A stretch of DNA of 64,000 nt from Polaribacter sp. ALD11 (GTDB taxonomy: Bacteria; Bacteroidota; Bacteroidia; Flavobacteriales; Flavobacteriaceae), in assembly GCF_002831685.1 (NCBI RefSeq), contig NZ_CP025119.1, forward strand, positions 1,882,001 through 1,946,000, written 5' to 3'. The stretch's first letter is position 1; the number at the start of each line of letters is the position of its first letter. The notes beneath the pieces were generated by a model. It made no database searches. It saw only the letters and a program-made list of their open reading frames with translations, and was not told where the DNA came from. A program made the position numbers and the translations under genes. Positions 10,128-17,050 of the stretch are shown here, piece after piece.

Positions 10128-10258
10128 TGGCAGGTCTTCTGACTTGCTCCTTCCACTCGGTCTTCCCATTCTTTCGAAAAAGTGACCTCTTTTGAGTTTC
10201 AGTTTTTGAGCTTACAGCTGCGGGACAGTTCTAGAGTTACACTAAATTCCCATTTTAA
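10128..10258 (-). promoter_or_regulatory. Cobalamin (B12) riboswitch
   Basis: Read on the minus strand, the element contains the hallmark cobalamin aptamer blocks in the right order. These are TGGGAA, then GTGTAACTC, then ACTGTCCCGCAGCTGTAA (10210-10229), then GGTCACT, GGGAAGACCGAGTGG, and finally the B12-box segment AAGTCAGAAGACCTGCC (10129-10145). It lies about 135 bases upstream of the btuB ATG and downstream of a good promoter. It should repress the receptor and both lipoproteins when adenosylcobalamin is plentiful. Confidence 0.95.
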
Positions 10259-10305
10259 TGTCAAATTATTAAATTCGACAACCATTTTTAGTTAAAAATA
10301 AAGTA

Positions 10306-10335
10306 CAAATCTATTTACAATTTATTTAATAACAA
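10306..10335 (-). promoter_or_regulatory. Promoter of the B12 uptake operon
   Basis: The minus strand shows TTG (10335-10333), a 19-base spacer and TAGATTTG (10313-10306), matching the Bacteroidota -33/-7 consensus (TTG, N19-21, TAnnTTTG). Transcription would start near 10300, about 40 bases before the riboswitch aptamer. Confidence 0.75.
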
Positions 10336-10336
10336 T

Positions 10337-10672
10337 ACTCTTTCTATTGTTTATTTTAAGCAATTTTATACGAATGTAGATCTCAAAAGTTTCTGTATAT
10401 TTATTTATAAGAAATATTTTATGAAAGAACAGGCTACTTTTATTCACAACAACCTGAAAACGAAATCTAGGTACTACAGAACTGAACATGATTTTTAGCA
10501 GAAAAGAGAGAAAGGATTATGATTGTTATCGACAAGTAGATGTTTCACCACAGAAAGTAACCTTACTGCTCTCTTTTTAATCTTTCTTATTATATGCAAA
10601 GCATCTTAAAAGACAAGCTTAAGACGTATCTTATTTATTGCTTTTATATAAAAAAACTGATTCTAGAACATA
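10337..10672. other. Intergenic region without recognised genes
   Basis: About 335 bases between the B12 promoter and the MORN-like gene. A 25-codon open frame beginning at 10421 has no recognisable product. I see no RNA gene or repeat apart from the palindrome that follows. Confidence 0.5.
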
Positions 10673-10700
10673 AAAATTACGGTTTTAAAACCGTAATTTT
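10673..10700 (+). promoter_or_regulatory. Perfect 28-bp palindrome upstream of the MORN-like gene
   Basis: The sequence AAAATTACGGTTTT is followed at once by its exact reverse complement. In RNA it forms a hairpin ending in UUUU, so it may be a terminator for upstream transcription. Its position 27 bases before the next ATG would also suit a dimeric repressor operator. Confidence 0.55.
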
Positions 10701-10727
10701 ATATTTTAATTCTTTACTATTATCAAA

Positions 10728-11336
10728 ATGAATAATCAATTATTAGTACTTATCTTAATATTTACAACAACGCATTCACTATCAGCACAAACAGTAAGTC
10801 AACAACAAAAAGCTGAAGCCTATTACCAAAATCAACAACCAGAAAAAAGATATAGCAACACTTGGTATTGGTTATTTGGCCCTTCAAATAGTAGCGCTAC
10901 GAATGATGTAAATAATAGGGTAGCATGGGAATTAGAAGAGGGTGGTTGGTATGCTGGCCTAGGAAAAAATGATAATTATACGGGATATGGAATTCAGTAT
11001 AAATTAAAAACGAACAGTTACATTTTTAGTAACTGGAAAAAGACACAGCCCAATGGAATGACGCTATCTCAAAGTCCAGATTATAGTTTTATGGGAACTT
11101 ATAAGAATAAAGCTAAAAATGGTTTTGGAATTACAAAATGGTCTAATTATAAACCATTTAATAATAACAATTATAAAAATGTTATAAAATATATTGGAGA
11201 GTATAAAAATGGTGTCTGGAGCGGATATGGAATCCTCTATTTTCGAAATGGGACTTATAAATCTGGTATTTTTATTGATAGTATATTGACTAAAGAATTA
11301 CCAAAACTAGAGGTTTTAGAAGCATTAGGATTTTAA
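10728..11336 (+). CDS. Secreted MORN-repeat-like protein of unknown function
   Basis: A 202-residue protein with a clear signal peptide (LLVLILIFTTTHSLSAQ). The mature part contains MORN-like units, recognisable as G-x-Y-x-N-G-x-x-x-G-x-G-I. The best is YIGEYKNGVWSGYGILYF near residues 152-169, with weaker ones at GTYKNKAKNGFGI and around YTGYGIQYK. The family usually forms short beta-hairpin arrays, and no catalytic residues are visible. It stands alone between the divergent B12 locus and a convergent operon, and its leader holds a 28-bp palindrome. I do not recognise a specific function. It may act in the periplasm or at the cell surface. Confidence 0.65.
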   Translation: MNNQLLVLILIFTTTHSLSAQTVSQQQKAEAYYQNQQPEKRYSNTWYWLFGPSNSSATNDVNNRVAWELEEGGWYAGLGKNDNYTGYGIQYKLKTNSYIFSNWKKTQPNGMTLSQSPDYSFMGTYKNKAKNGFGITKWSNYKPFNNNNYKNVIKYIGEYKNGVWSGYGILYFRNGTYKSGIFIDSILTKELPKLEVLEALGF

Positions 11337-11363
11337 AAAAGGTAGCAATTTAAAATTACTACC
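11335..11363 (-). terminator. Terminator of the M48/TerB operon
   Basis: On the minus strand GGTAG (11363-11359) pairs with CTACC (11345-11341) around AATT/AATT with one mismatch, and a run of six T follows (11340-11335). It lies 60 bases after the operon's last stop codon. Confidence 0.7.
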
Positions 11364-11420
11364 CTTCTCGTTAACTGCAATAAGAATCCCCCAATTCTTT
11401 AAACAGTACTTGTAAATTAT

Positions 11421-12914
11421 TTATTCTATTCCTTGTGCATCACCAATAACACGATCTATAAAATCTGTATTAATATATAAAAGCTTTGCTAAGTTATATA
11501 AAACGTTCACTTCACTATCATCTATTTCTCCGTCAGCATAAGATATAATAGATAAATCTCTTAATATATTTAGCTTTTGCATTACAGACAATACAATGTC
11601 TAAATCTTTGGTAAGTTGTTGTACTTCGCTAATCATTTCAGATTCTGTAAGCCCTTTAATTGTCATCATACAATTAGCAAAAACTTTAGGAGCAACAATA
11701 CTACTTAATGCTTGTATTTCAGAATCATCTACAACACCATCTGCATTGGAAATTAGATACCCGCCTAAAAACATTAAACGTTGTATCTTTTCTGAATGCT
11801 CTCCTTCTTCATCTAAATTTTCAGGCTCCATTAAAGACATAATACGCTTAATTTCAACCTCCATAGCTTCCTCTGTAATTTCACCTGAAATGGTTTCATT
11901 AAAAGCTGCATAGGTTTCACTTTTATTAAAAAGTTCTAAAGCTTTAATTCTTAATGGACTAAATGGATGGCTACTATACCAATCTGAAGGATCTAGATTA
12001 GAATCGTTTAAAACTTCTTCTAAATCTACAAATTGTTCGATGTAAGCATTCAGTTGAAAATCTAAAGAATCTGTAGTTACCCCAGACGATAATTTAAAGA
12101 ACGTGCGCCCTACAGCTTCAAAGTTTTGGCAACATAACAACCCAGCTCTATCGGCACTTATTTCTGCATTTCTATTCCAAGCATACAACTTCATGGCATG
12201 AATTGGCGCTAAATCATTTTCGCCTGTATCTAAAATTTGTCTTACAGGATAATCAAAGTGCTCAAAAAGTACATGCCCTATTTCATGACCAACTACAAAG
12301 GTTAATTCTTCTTTAGAGAAACGTTCTAAGATTCCGGAAGATAAAATAATATACAATTTGTTTTCATCTGGTGGATAGCACGAAGCATTAAACATATCTC
12401 CTTGGTACACAAAAAACTCAATATCTGCTTTAAGTTTTAAGGTATTTTTACAATGCTCTCCTATTTCATGAAGCATTGGTGCTAAGGTTTTTGTTAGCCT
12501 TAAACTAGATTTTAATAAATGTTTTCTAGACTTAAACTTGCCACTATTTTTGTTTATCTTTTCTAAAGTCTTTTGTATAAGATCGTCTTGTTGAAAAGCA
12601 ATAACATAATCCCTATCACCATCATACACTAATAAATTTAAATCGATATCGGCTCTATTATTTGTGTAGATTTCGGGCTCTTTATCAACTATTGCTTTAT
12701 GGTTTAGGGCATTTAATTCTTCAATGCGTTTGGTGTATTTTTCTGCTAATTCTGTTGTTATATTTTGAAATACAATACTTGCTTCTTGTATTTTTTCAAA
12801 ATTTCCTGATGCTTGCGCATCATTTAAATCGGTTAACATCTTTTCTTGCGCTGTATTTAAAGCTGCTTGATGTTCTTTTTCTAATTCTAAAAGTGTTTCT
12901 GATGTATATGACAT
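11421..12914 (-). CDS. M48-type zinc metallopeptidase fused to a TerB-like domain
   Basis: A 497-residue protein in three parts. Residues 5-75 are a charged, Glu/Lys-rich, likely coiled-coil segment. Residues about 140-340 form an M48 peptidase with the zinc motif HEIGH (210-214) and a downstream NAEISADRAG helix whose Glu (about 251) is the expected third ligand, as in the family's E-x-x-x-D signature. Residues about 375-495 contain two TerB-like helical units, each with an acidic turn (SNADGVVDDSE and SYADGEIDDSE), the metal-binding type of motif of tellurite-resistance TerB domains. There is no signal peptide or transmembrane segment, so it appears cytoplasmic, unlike HtpX. It is the last gene of a five-gene operon, 13 bases after the DUF6882-type gene. 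Substrate is unknown. Confidence 0.8.
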   Translation of the reverse strand: MSYTSETLLELEKEHQAALNTAQEKMLTDLNDAQASGNFEKIQEASIVFQNITTELAEKYTKRIEELNALNHKAIVDKEPEIYTNNRADIDLNLLVYDGDRDYVIAFQQDDLIQKTLEKINKNSGKFKSRKHLLKSSLRLTKTLAPMLHEIGEHCKNTLKLKADIEFFVYQGDMFNASCYPPDENKLYIILSSGILERFSKEELTFVVGHEIGHVLFEHFDYPVRQILDTGENDLAPIHAMKLYAWNRNAEISADRAGLLCCQNFEAVGRTFFKLSSGVTTDSLDFQLNAYIEQFVDLEEVLNDSNLDPSDWYSSHPFSPLRIKALELFNKSETYAAFNETISGEITEEAMEVEIKRIMSLMEPENLDEEGEHSEKIQRLMFLGGYLISNADGVVDDSEIQALSSIVAPKVFANCMMTIKGLTESEMISEVQQLTKDLDIVLSVMQKLNILRDLSIISYADGEIDDSEVNVLYNLAKLLYINTDFIDRVIGDAQGIE

Positions 12915-12927
12915 AATATTTTTAAGC

Positions 12928-14079
12928 TTAAACTGTTATTTTTGAATTAGAAATTTTCATTAATCTCCCCTTTAAATCGAAAATTCCTAGAATTTGATCA
13001 TCTCCTTTTTTAGCCACAATATTGTTTCCTGGTAACTCTACTTCATATCCTTTTCCTTTTAAATAAAAATACAAACTGTACTTATGAGGGAATGTATAAT
13101 TTGCTGCAACCATAGTAAAATGAGAACATATTAATGCTGGTGAAGTTCTCGCTTTACTGTCTGCTTCTTCTGAAGTAATAGTAACATAAACAACTAAACC
13201 TTTAAAAACTAAAGGAACATAACAGCTCTCTTTTGCCATTGCAGAAGCAATGGTCGAAAAATAAACCCCTGGATCTGAATCTAACTCTTTCTTTGGTGTT
13301 GTAAAATCTTCTATTTGGTAAGCTTCTCCTATTGCTTTTACAGCTAAAGCCGTCTGTAAAAATTTTTCTGGAATACCACTTTGTGTATTTGCCCAAGCCC
13401 ATAACCAACTTTTTTCATTTTGAGAATAGGTACCAAGAACCTGAATGTCAAAAACTTTGTCTTCTCCGTACGTTAATTTACCTTCAAGCATATCGCAACT
13501 CCAGTCTAAACCTTCTACCATCTCGCTGAAAATTTCTTGTTTTTCGTTAGAGATTACAAACGATTGATTATACAATTCTTCTATGTCTACTTTCGTAGTT
13601 TCTTTTGCTTCTTGTTGTTTGTTTTCTGTTTGAGAAGTTGCAACTTCTTCCGTTCCTTCTGCAAACTCTTCTAATTTATCTTCTAATAAAGAGGTAATGC
13701 GTGCTGTTTTGCCTTCTACATTATCAGCATTCATTATAGGACTGTGGTCTATTTTTAAAACGCCTTCTTCAAAAGTAATTGCACGTTCTAAATTATGCTC
13801 GTTATTTTCGTTAACAATAATTACATTTTTTAATCCGGCTTTTAAAAGTTGAACCCCCATATCATCTACACAAATAGCTTTAAAAGCTTCTACTAATGGT
13901 AGAAAATATATTTTAGGAAATGTATCATTATATAAATGAGAAAAACGATCTTCCATTAAGGTGTTCCAAGAAATACTTAAAGGAACAGTATAACCTGCAG
14001 CAGTATTAATTTCTGTTTCTAATGCTGGAAATAAATCGTTTTGAAATGCTTGAATAATTCTTTTTTCTTTAAGGCCCAT
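12928..14079 (-). CDS. Two-domain protein: operon-specific N-terminal module plus DUF6882-like C-terminal domain
   Basis: A 383-residue cytoplasmic protein. Residues 1-135 are clearly paralogous to the whole product of the first operon gene (15795-16205): both begin MGLKE-R and share EDRF-HLYND--PKIYFLPLVEAFK and DHSPI-NAD--EG. A low-complexity Glu/Thr/Lys linker (about 136-165) follows. The C-terminal part (about 165-383) resembles DUF6882: it has WLWAWAN, a GEAYQIEDF segment and the ICSHFTMVAANYTFPHK region. No catalytic motif is evident. The gene sits 13 bases before the M48/TerB gene and 35 bases after the 218-residue protein gene, so co-transcription is likely. I recognise the domains only as families without assigned function. 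Confidence 0.65.
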   Translation of the reverse strand: MGLKEKRIIQAFQNDLFPALETEINTAAGYTVPLSISWNTLMEDRFSHLYNDTFPKIYFLPLVEAFKAICVDDMGVQLLKAGLKNVIIVNENNEHNLERAITFEEGVLKIDHSPIMNADNVEGKTARITSLLEDKLEEFAEGTEEVATSQTENKQQEAKETTKVDIEELYNQSFVISNEKQEIFSEMVEGLDWSCDMLEGKLTYGEDKVFDIQVLGTYSQNEKSWLWAWANTQSGIPEKFLQTALAVKAIGEAYQIEDFTTPKKELDSDPGVYFSTIASAMAKESCYVPLVFKGLVVYVTITSEEADSKARTSPALICSHFTMVAANYTFPHKYSLYFYLKGKGYEVELPGNNIVAKKGDDQILGIFDLKGRLMKISNSKITV

Positions 14080-14114
14080 AATTTTATAATTTTAAAAATG
14101 ATTTTTTATTTGTG

Positions 14115-14771
14115 TTATAATATTTGAAGTAATTTTTCTTCTAAAATATTAGATAATTTTTCAGGTAAAGCTTTATCAATAGTTATTGCTATTGTTAGTG
14201 TTTTTGCCTGATGATTAAGTTGTAATTTATCTGCTTGTTGTAAGACAATTGTTTCTATACCTTGCCAAACTTCTTTACCTAATGCGTCTTTTGTAATCTG
14301 ATCTACAGCACTTTTTAATGCTGCAAAAACATCTTGAACATTCAACCTATTATTTAATTGATCTAAAGGAATACCATCTATGCTGAATTCTTTTAATTGA
14401 CTTCCAAATAACCTTTTTTCAGTATTCAACCAACGTTTCAATTGTAAAACAGTTAGCTCTTGGTTTGCAGATGTTATTGATCTGCTAACTGCTCCTTTAG
14501 ATAATTCTACAACCATTTTTTTGGGTTGTTTTACCGTTATAAGTGCTATATTATGTGTGTTAAAAAAAGATACTTGCTCATCCTGTGAAAGCATACAAAC
14601 CGATTTCTGATGATTGCTCTCTTCTGTAAGGTCTAAAATGGTGCCTTCTATATAAACTCCATTTTTTAATGAAATAGCTATTAAAATGGCTTCCTTTTTT
14701 TTTAAAACAGCCCGTAATATTTCCTCTGGCGTTTGGGCTACAAACGCTTTATAATAAGATGTTTTTTCCAT
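14115..14771 (-). CDS. Uncharacterised 218-residue cytoplasmic protein of the M48/TerB operon
   Basis: No family was recognised. The N-terminal 75 residues read as a small beta-barrel: ILIAISLKNGVYIEGTILDL, then a polar loop, then a run of strands ending IALITVKQPKK. This is reminiscent of Sm-like folds, but that comparison is only by eye. The remaining 140 residues are mixed helix and strand (LKRWLNTEKRLFG, then DVFAALKSAVDQI). There is no signal peptide, membrane segment or conserved catalytic motif. The stop-to-start distance from the lipoprotein gene upstream is 10 bases, so it belongs to the operon. A possible role as an adaptor or nucleic-acid-binding subunit is speculation. Confidence 0.55.
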   Translation of the reverse strand: MEKTSYYKAFVAQTPEEILRAVLKKKEAILIAISLKNGVYIEGTILDLTEESNHQKSVCMLSQDEQVSFFNTHNIALITVKQPKKMVVELSKGAVSRSITSANQELTVLQLKRWLNTEKRLFGSQLKEFSIDGIPLDQLNNRLNVQDVFAALKSAVDQITKDALGKEVWQGIETIVLQQADKLQLNHQAKTLTIAITIDKALPEKLSNILEEKLLQIL

Positions 14772-14780
14772 GATGTGCTG

Positions 14781-15770
14781 TTATAAATGTTCTATAAGGT
14801 ATTGGTAGTCTTCTGGTAATTGATCGATAAGGAAAAGAAAAATACCGTCTCGAGATGTCGTTTTGTAATTGTAATATGTTAAGGTCTTAAGCGCTAGATT
14901 AGGATAATTCATTTCTATTAAATACATACCTACTCCTTCTGTTAAATTGCGATTTCCTTCAGGTCTTTTTAATGGTTCATGTTTTTCAAAAGCAATGTAA
15001 AATGAATTTAAATCTTTTTGATTTACCCATATATTGCTTAAAAAAACAGGAGCATCTGGTTTAGAAAATTTTTGTTGTACAATGCGATCTATATTCTCCG
15101 CTTTTTCAGATCCATAATTATTTGCAACAATAGCATTCGGTTTGTATCTAAACGATTCGTCACAATCATTATAAGTAGTCGGTTTTACTATCAATTCGTA
15201 AAAACCCTTTTTTTCTTTTTTGATTTTAAAATCGACACGTGCTTCTCTTGTCCAAGTATCTGGATAATCATCTAAAATTGCACTAATTTTTTTTGAAAAA
15301 TATTGAAAATCATTAAATGTAGGTTCCGTTTCTAAATGAATACTAATTGTAAGATTAAACACATTTACATCCATACTTAAAACATCAGTATCTAGCGCTT
15401 CGTACAGTGCTTCTCTTAGTACAATTTCTTGTTCTTGATAATGTGTTAATGCTTCTATACTTCGATTTTCACTATATTGATACGGAACATACAAGGCTTT
15501 ATGTTCAGCATTCCATTCAAAATTTATAACAATATCTGGGTTGCTTTTAAGTTCTAATTCCACCCAAAATAAATTAGGATTCATGTTCGCTGCATTAAAG
15601 TTTCTTTTAAAAGTTAGAATCTTATATTTGTTATTATGATGCATTTTTAAATACGTCACAAATCCCTTTTTTGCTTTCGCATTAGAAACTCCACAACCAA
15701 CAAACAACAACAGAATCCCTATTAAAACACTATAAAAAATGACTCTATACATACCAATAATTTTTACCAA
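14781..15770 (-). CDS. Uncharacterised lipoprotein of the M48/TerB operon
   Basis: A 329-residue protein with a lipoprotein signal (GILLLFVGCG). The start could be the ATG at 15770 or the internal one at 15752 (MYRVIFYS), and the second gives a more typical signal length. The mature protein is mixed alpha/beta with no motif I recognise; it contains aromatic-rich strands (NLFWVELELKSNPDIVINFEWN) and a conserved-looking VGMYLIEMNYP segment. It is the only exported product among five operon genes whose other members look cytoplasmic, so it could link an envelope signal to them. That is inference only. It lies 24 bases after the first operon gene. Confidence 0.6.
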   Translation of the reverse strand: MVKIIGMYRVIFYSVLIGILLLFVGCGVSNAKAKKGFVTYLKMHHNNKYKILTFKRNFNAANMNPNLFWVELELKSNPDIVINFEWNAEHKALYVPYQYSENRSIEALTHYQEQEIVLREALYEALDTDVLSMDVNVFNLTISIHLETEPTFNDFQYFSKKISAILDDYPDTWTREARVDFKIKKEKKGFYELIVKPTTYNDCDESFRYKPNAIVANNYGSEKAENIDRIVQQKFSKPDAPVFLSNIWVNQKDLNSFYIAFEKHEPLKRPEGNRNLTEGVGMYLIEMNYPNLALKTLTYYNYKTTSRDGIFLFLIDQLPEDYQYLIEHL

Positions 15771-15794
15771 TTACACTAAATATTAAACGCTTAC

Positions 15795-16205
15795 TTATAA
15801 ATTATTTTCTAATAAATTAACAAGCACTTTAGTCCTACCTTCAATATCATCTGCATTTAATATCGGGCTATGATCTACTGTTAAAACTCCATTAGAAAAT
15901 GCATATGCATTTTTAGGATTGTGGTGGTCTTTGGTATTTGTAATGTGTATTTCTTTTAAGCTTTCTGCTAAAGCTTCTTTTCCCATTTCGTCTGCAGCAA
16001 TAGACTTAAATGCTTCTACAAGTGGTAAAAAGTAAATTTTTGGGTACGAATCGTTGTAAAGGTGTAAAAAACGATCTTCGAATAAAGTACTCCACTCAAT
16101 ATTTAAAACAACATCGAAACCCGCAGCTTCAAGTATTTGTGCTTTTAATTGTGGAAATTGTGCTTCTTGAAATGTTTTTGTAAATCTGTTTTCTTTTAAT
16201 CCCAT
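15795..16205 (-). CDS. Small protein paralogous to the N-terminus of the DUF6882-like protein
   Basis: A 136-residue cytoplasmic protein, first gene of the operon. It corresponds end to end to residues 1-135 of the product of 12928-14079, sharing MGLKE-R, LFEDRF-HLYND and PKIYFLPLVEAFKS-AADEMG among others, and then stops where the linker of the larger protein begins. The pair probably arose by duplication, with the DUF6882 part gained or lost. No catalytic residues stand out. Its promoter region contains a Bacteroidota -7 box and two direct repeats that fit a LytTR regulator site. Function is unknown. Confidence 0.65.
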   Translation of the reverse strand: MGLKENRFTKTFQEAQFPQLKAQILEAAGFDVVLNIEWSTLFEDRFLHLYNDSYPKIYFLPLVEAFKSIAADEMGKEALAESLKEIHITNTKDHHNPKNAYAFSNGVLTVDHSPILNADDIEGRTKVLVNLLENNL

Positions 16206-16241
16206 GATCTCTTAATTTAAAGGTTATATGTTTATATACCT

Positions 16242-16249
16242 CAAAACTA
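16242..16249 (-). promoter_or_regulatory. Putative -7 box of the M48/TerB operon
   Basis: The minus strand reads TAGTTTTG, a perfect TAnnTTTG match, about 36 bases before the first ATG. No TTG is seen at the -33 position, as expected for a promoter that needs an activator. Transcription would start near 16236. Confidence 0.5.
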
Positions 16250-16276
16250 AGATTTGAATAGGATGTTTTTAAAACC

Positions 16277-16310
16277 GTTTTATATTTGCCGTTTTTTGTT
16301 TTGTATTTGC
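16277..16310 (-). promoter_or_regulatory. Direct repeats, candidate LytTR regulator binding site
   Basis: GTTTTATATTTGC (16277-16289) and GTTTTGTATTTGC (16298-16310) differ at one base and start 21 bp apart, two helical turns. LytTR-domain regulators typically bind two direct repeats with about this spacing. The site is about -40 to -74 relative to the predicted operon start and abuts the end of the LytTR regulator gene (its stop is at 16313-16315). Confidence 0.5.
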
Positions 16311-16312
16311 GT

Positions 16313-17050
16313 TTATAGGGTCTCTAAAATCTGTTTTAAGTACGATTTTTTACGAGTCGCAACTGGTATCTTTTCATCATTTGTTAAGCAAACGGTATTG
16401 TTTGCATTAATTGTTTTTATGTATTTTATATTTACCAAATGCGATTGATGTACGCGTACAAAGGTGTGTTCGCTTAAAATGTTCTCGTAGTATTTTAGAT
16501 TGCGGGCACTCATAATTTTTTTATCAACAGTATGAAAAATAGTATAAGCTCCATCTGACTGACAACGTACAATATCTTTTGTTTGAAGAAAATATTGTGC
16601 ATCTGCAGTTTTAATTAATAAGGTTTTCTGAATTTCCTTTTTATTAATTTCAGAAACCGTATCCATTGCATTTTTATACACTTGTTCTTTCTTAAAACCG
16701 ATTCTAAATCGGTCTATACATTCCGATAATTCTTCGGAATCTATCGGTTTTAGTAAATAATCTATTGTATCGAACTTTATTGCTTTTATTGCAAACTCGT
16801 CGTAAGCAGTTGTAAAAATTATTTTGAAAGCAATACTATCTAAAGCTTCTAAAATTTGAAAGGCATTGCCGCCAATCAATTCAATATCCAAAAAAACAAG
16901 ATCTGGAGTTTCCTCTTTTAAAAACGAAATGGCATCTGTAACGTTATCTATTTTAGCAATAACCTCAATGTCATTTTGAGTATATCTAATCAATTTATCT
17001 AATGTGTTTAATGCATTAAACTCGTCTTCTATTATAACTGCTTTTATCAT
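16313..17050 (-). CDS. LytR/AlgR-family response regulator (receiver + LytTR DNA-binding domain)
   Basis: A 245-residue regulator. Residues 1-120 are a receiver domain with the acidic pair E8/D9, phospho-acceptor Asp55 (LVFLDIEL), TTAYDEFA at 80-87 and the conserved Lys101 (LLKPID). Residues about 140-245 form a LytTR DNA-binding domain (LLIKTADAQYFLQTKDIVRCQSDG at about 143-166, then FVRVHQSHLVNIKYI). Its ATG shares one base with the kinase stop (TAATG), giving translational coupling. Such pairs activate nearby genes via direct-repeat sites. A matching 21-bp-spaced repeat lies just downstream, ahead of the five-gene M48/TerB operon, which is therefore the first candidate target. Confidence 0.92.
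   Translation of the reverse strand: MIKAVIIEDEFNALNTLDKLIRYTQNDIEVIAKIDNVTDAISFLKEETPDLVFLDIELIGGNAFQILEALDSIAFKIIFTTAYDEFAIKAIKFDTIDYLLKPIDSEELSECIDRFRIGFKKEQVYKNAMDTVSEINKKEIQKTLLIKTADAQYFLQTKDIVRCQSDGAYTIFHTVDKKIMSARNLKYYENILSEHTFVRVHQSHLVNIKYIKTINANNTVCLTNDEKIPVATRKKSYLKQILETL

Noticed and set aside
9861..10169. A 102-codon minus-strand open frame upstream of btuB
   Set aside because: It runs through the cobalamin riboswitch and overlaps the btuB signal peptide in another frame; its codons reflect conserved RNA, not protein.
10421..10498. 25-codon open frame in the B12-MORN intergenic region
   Set aside because: No similarity, no clear ribosome binding site or promoter, and the length is expected by chance.
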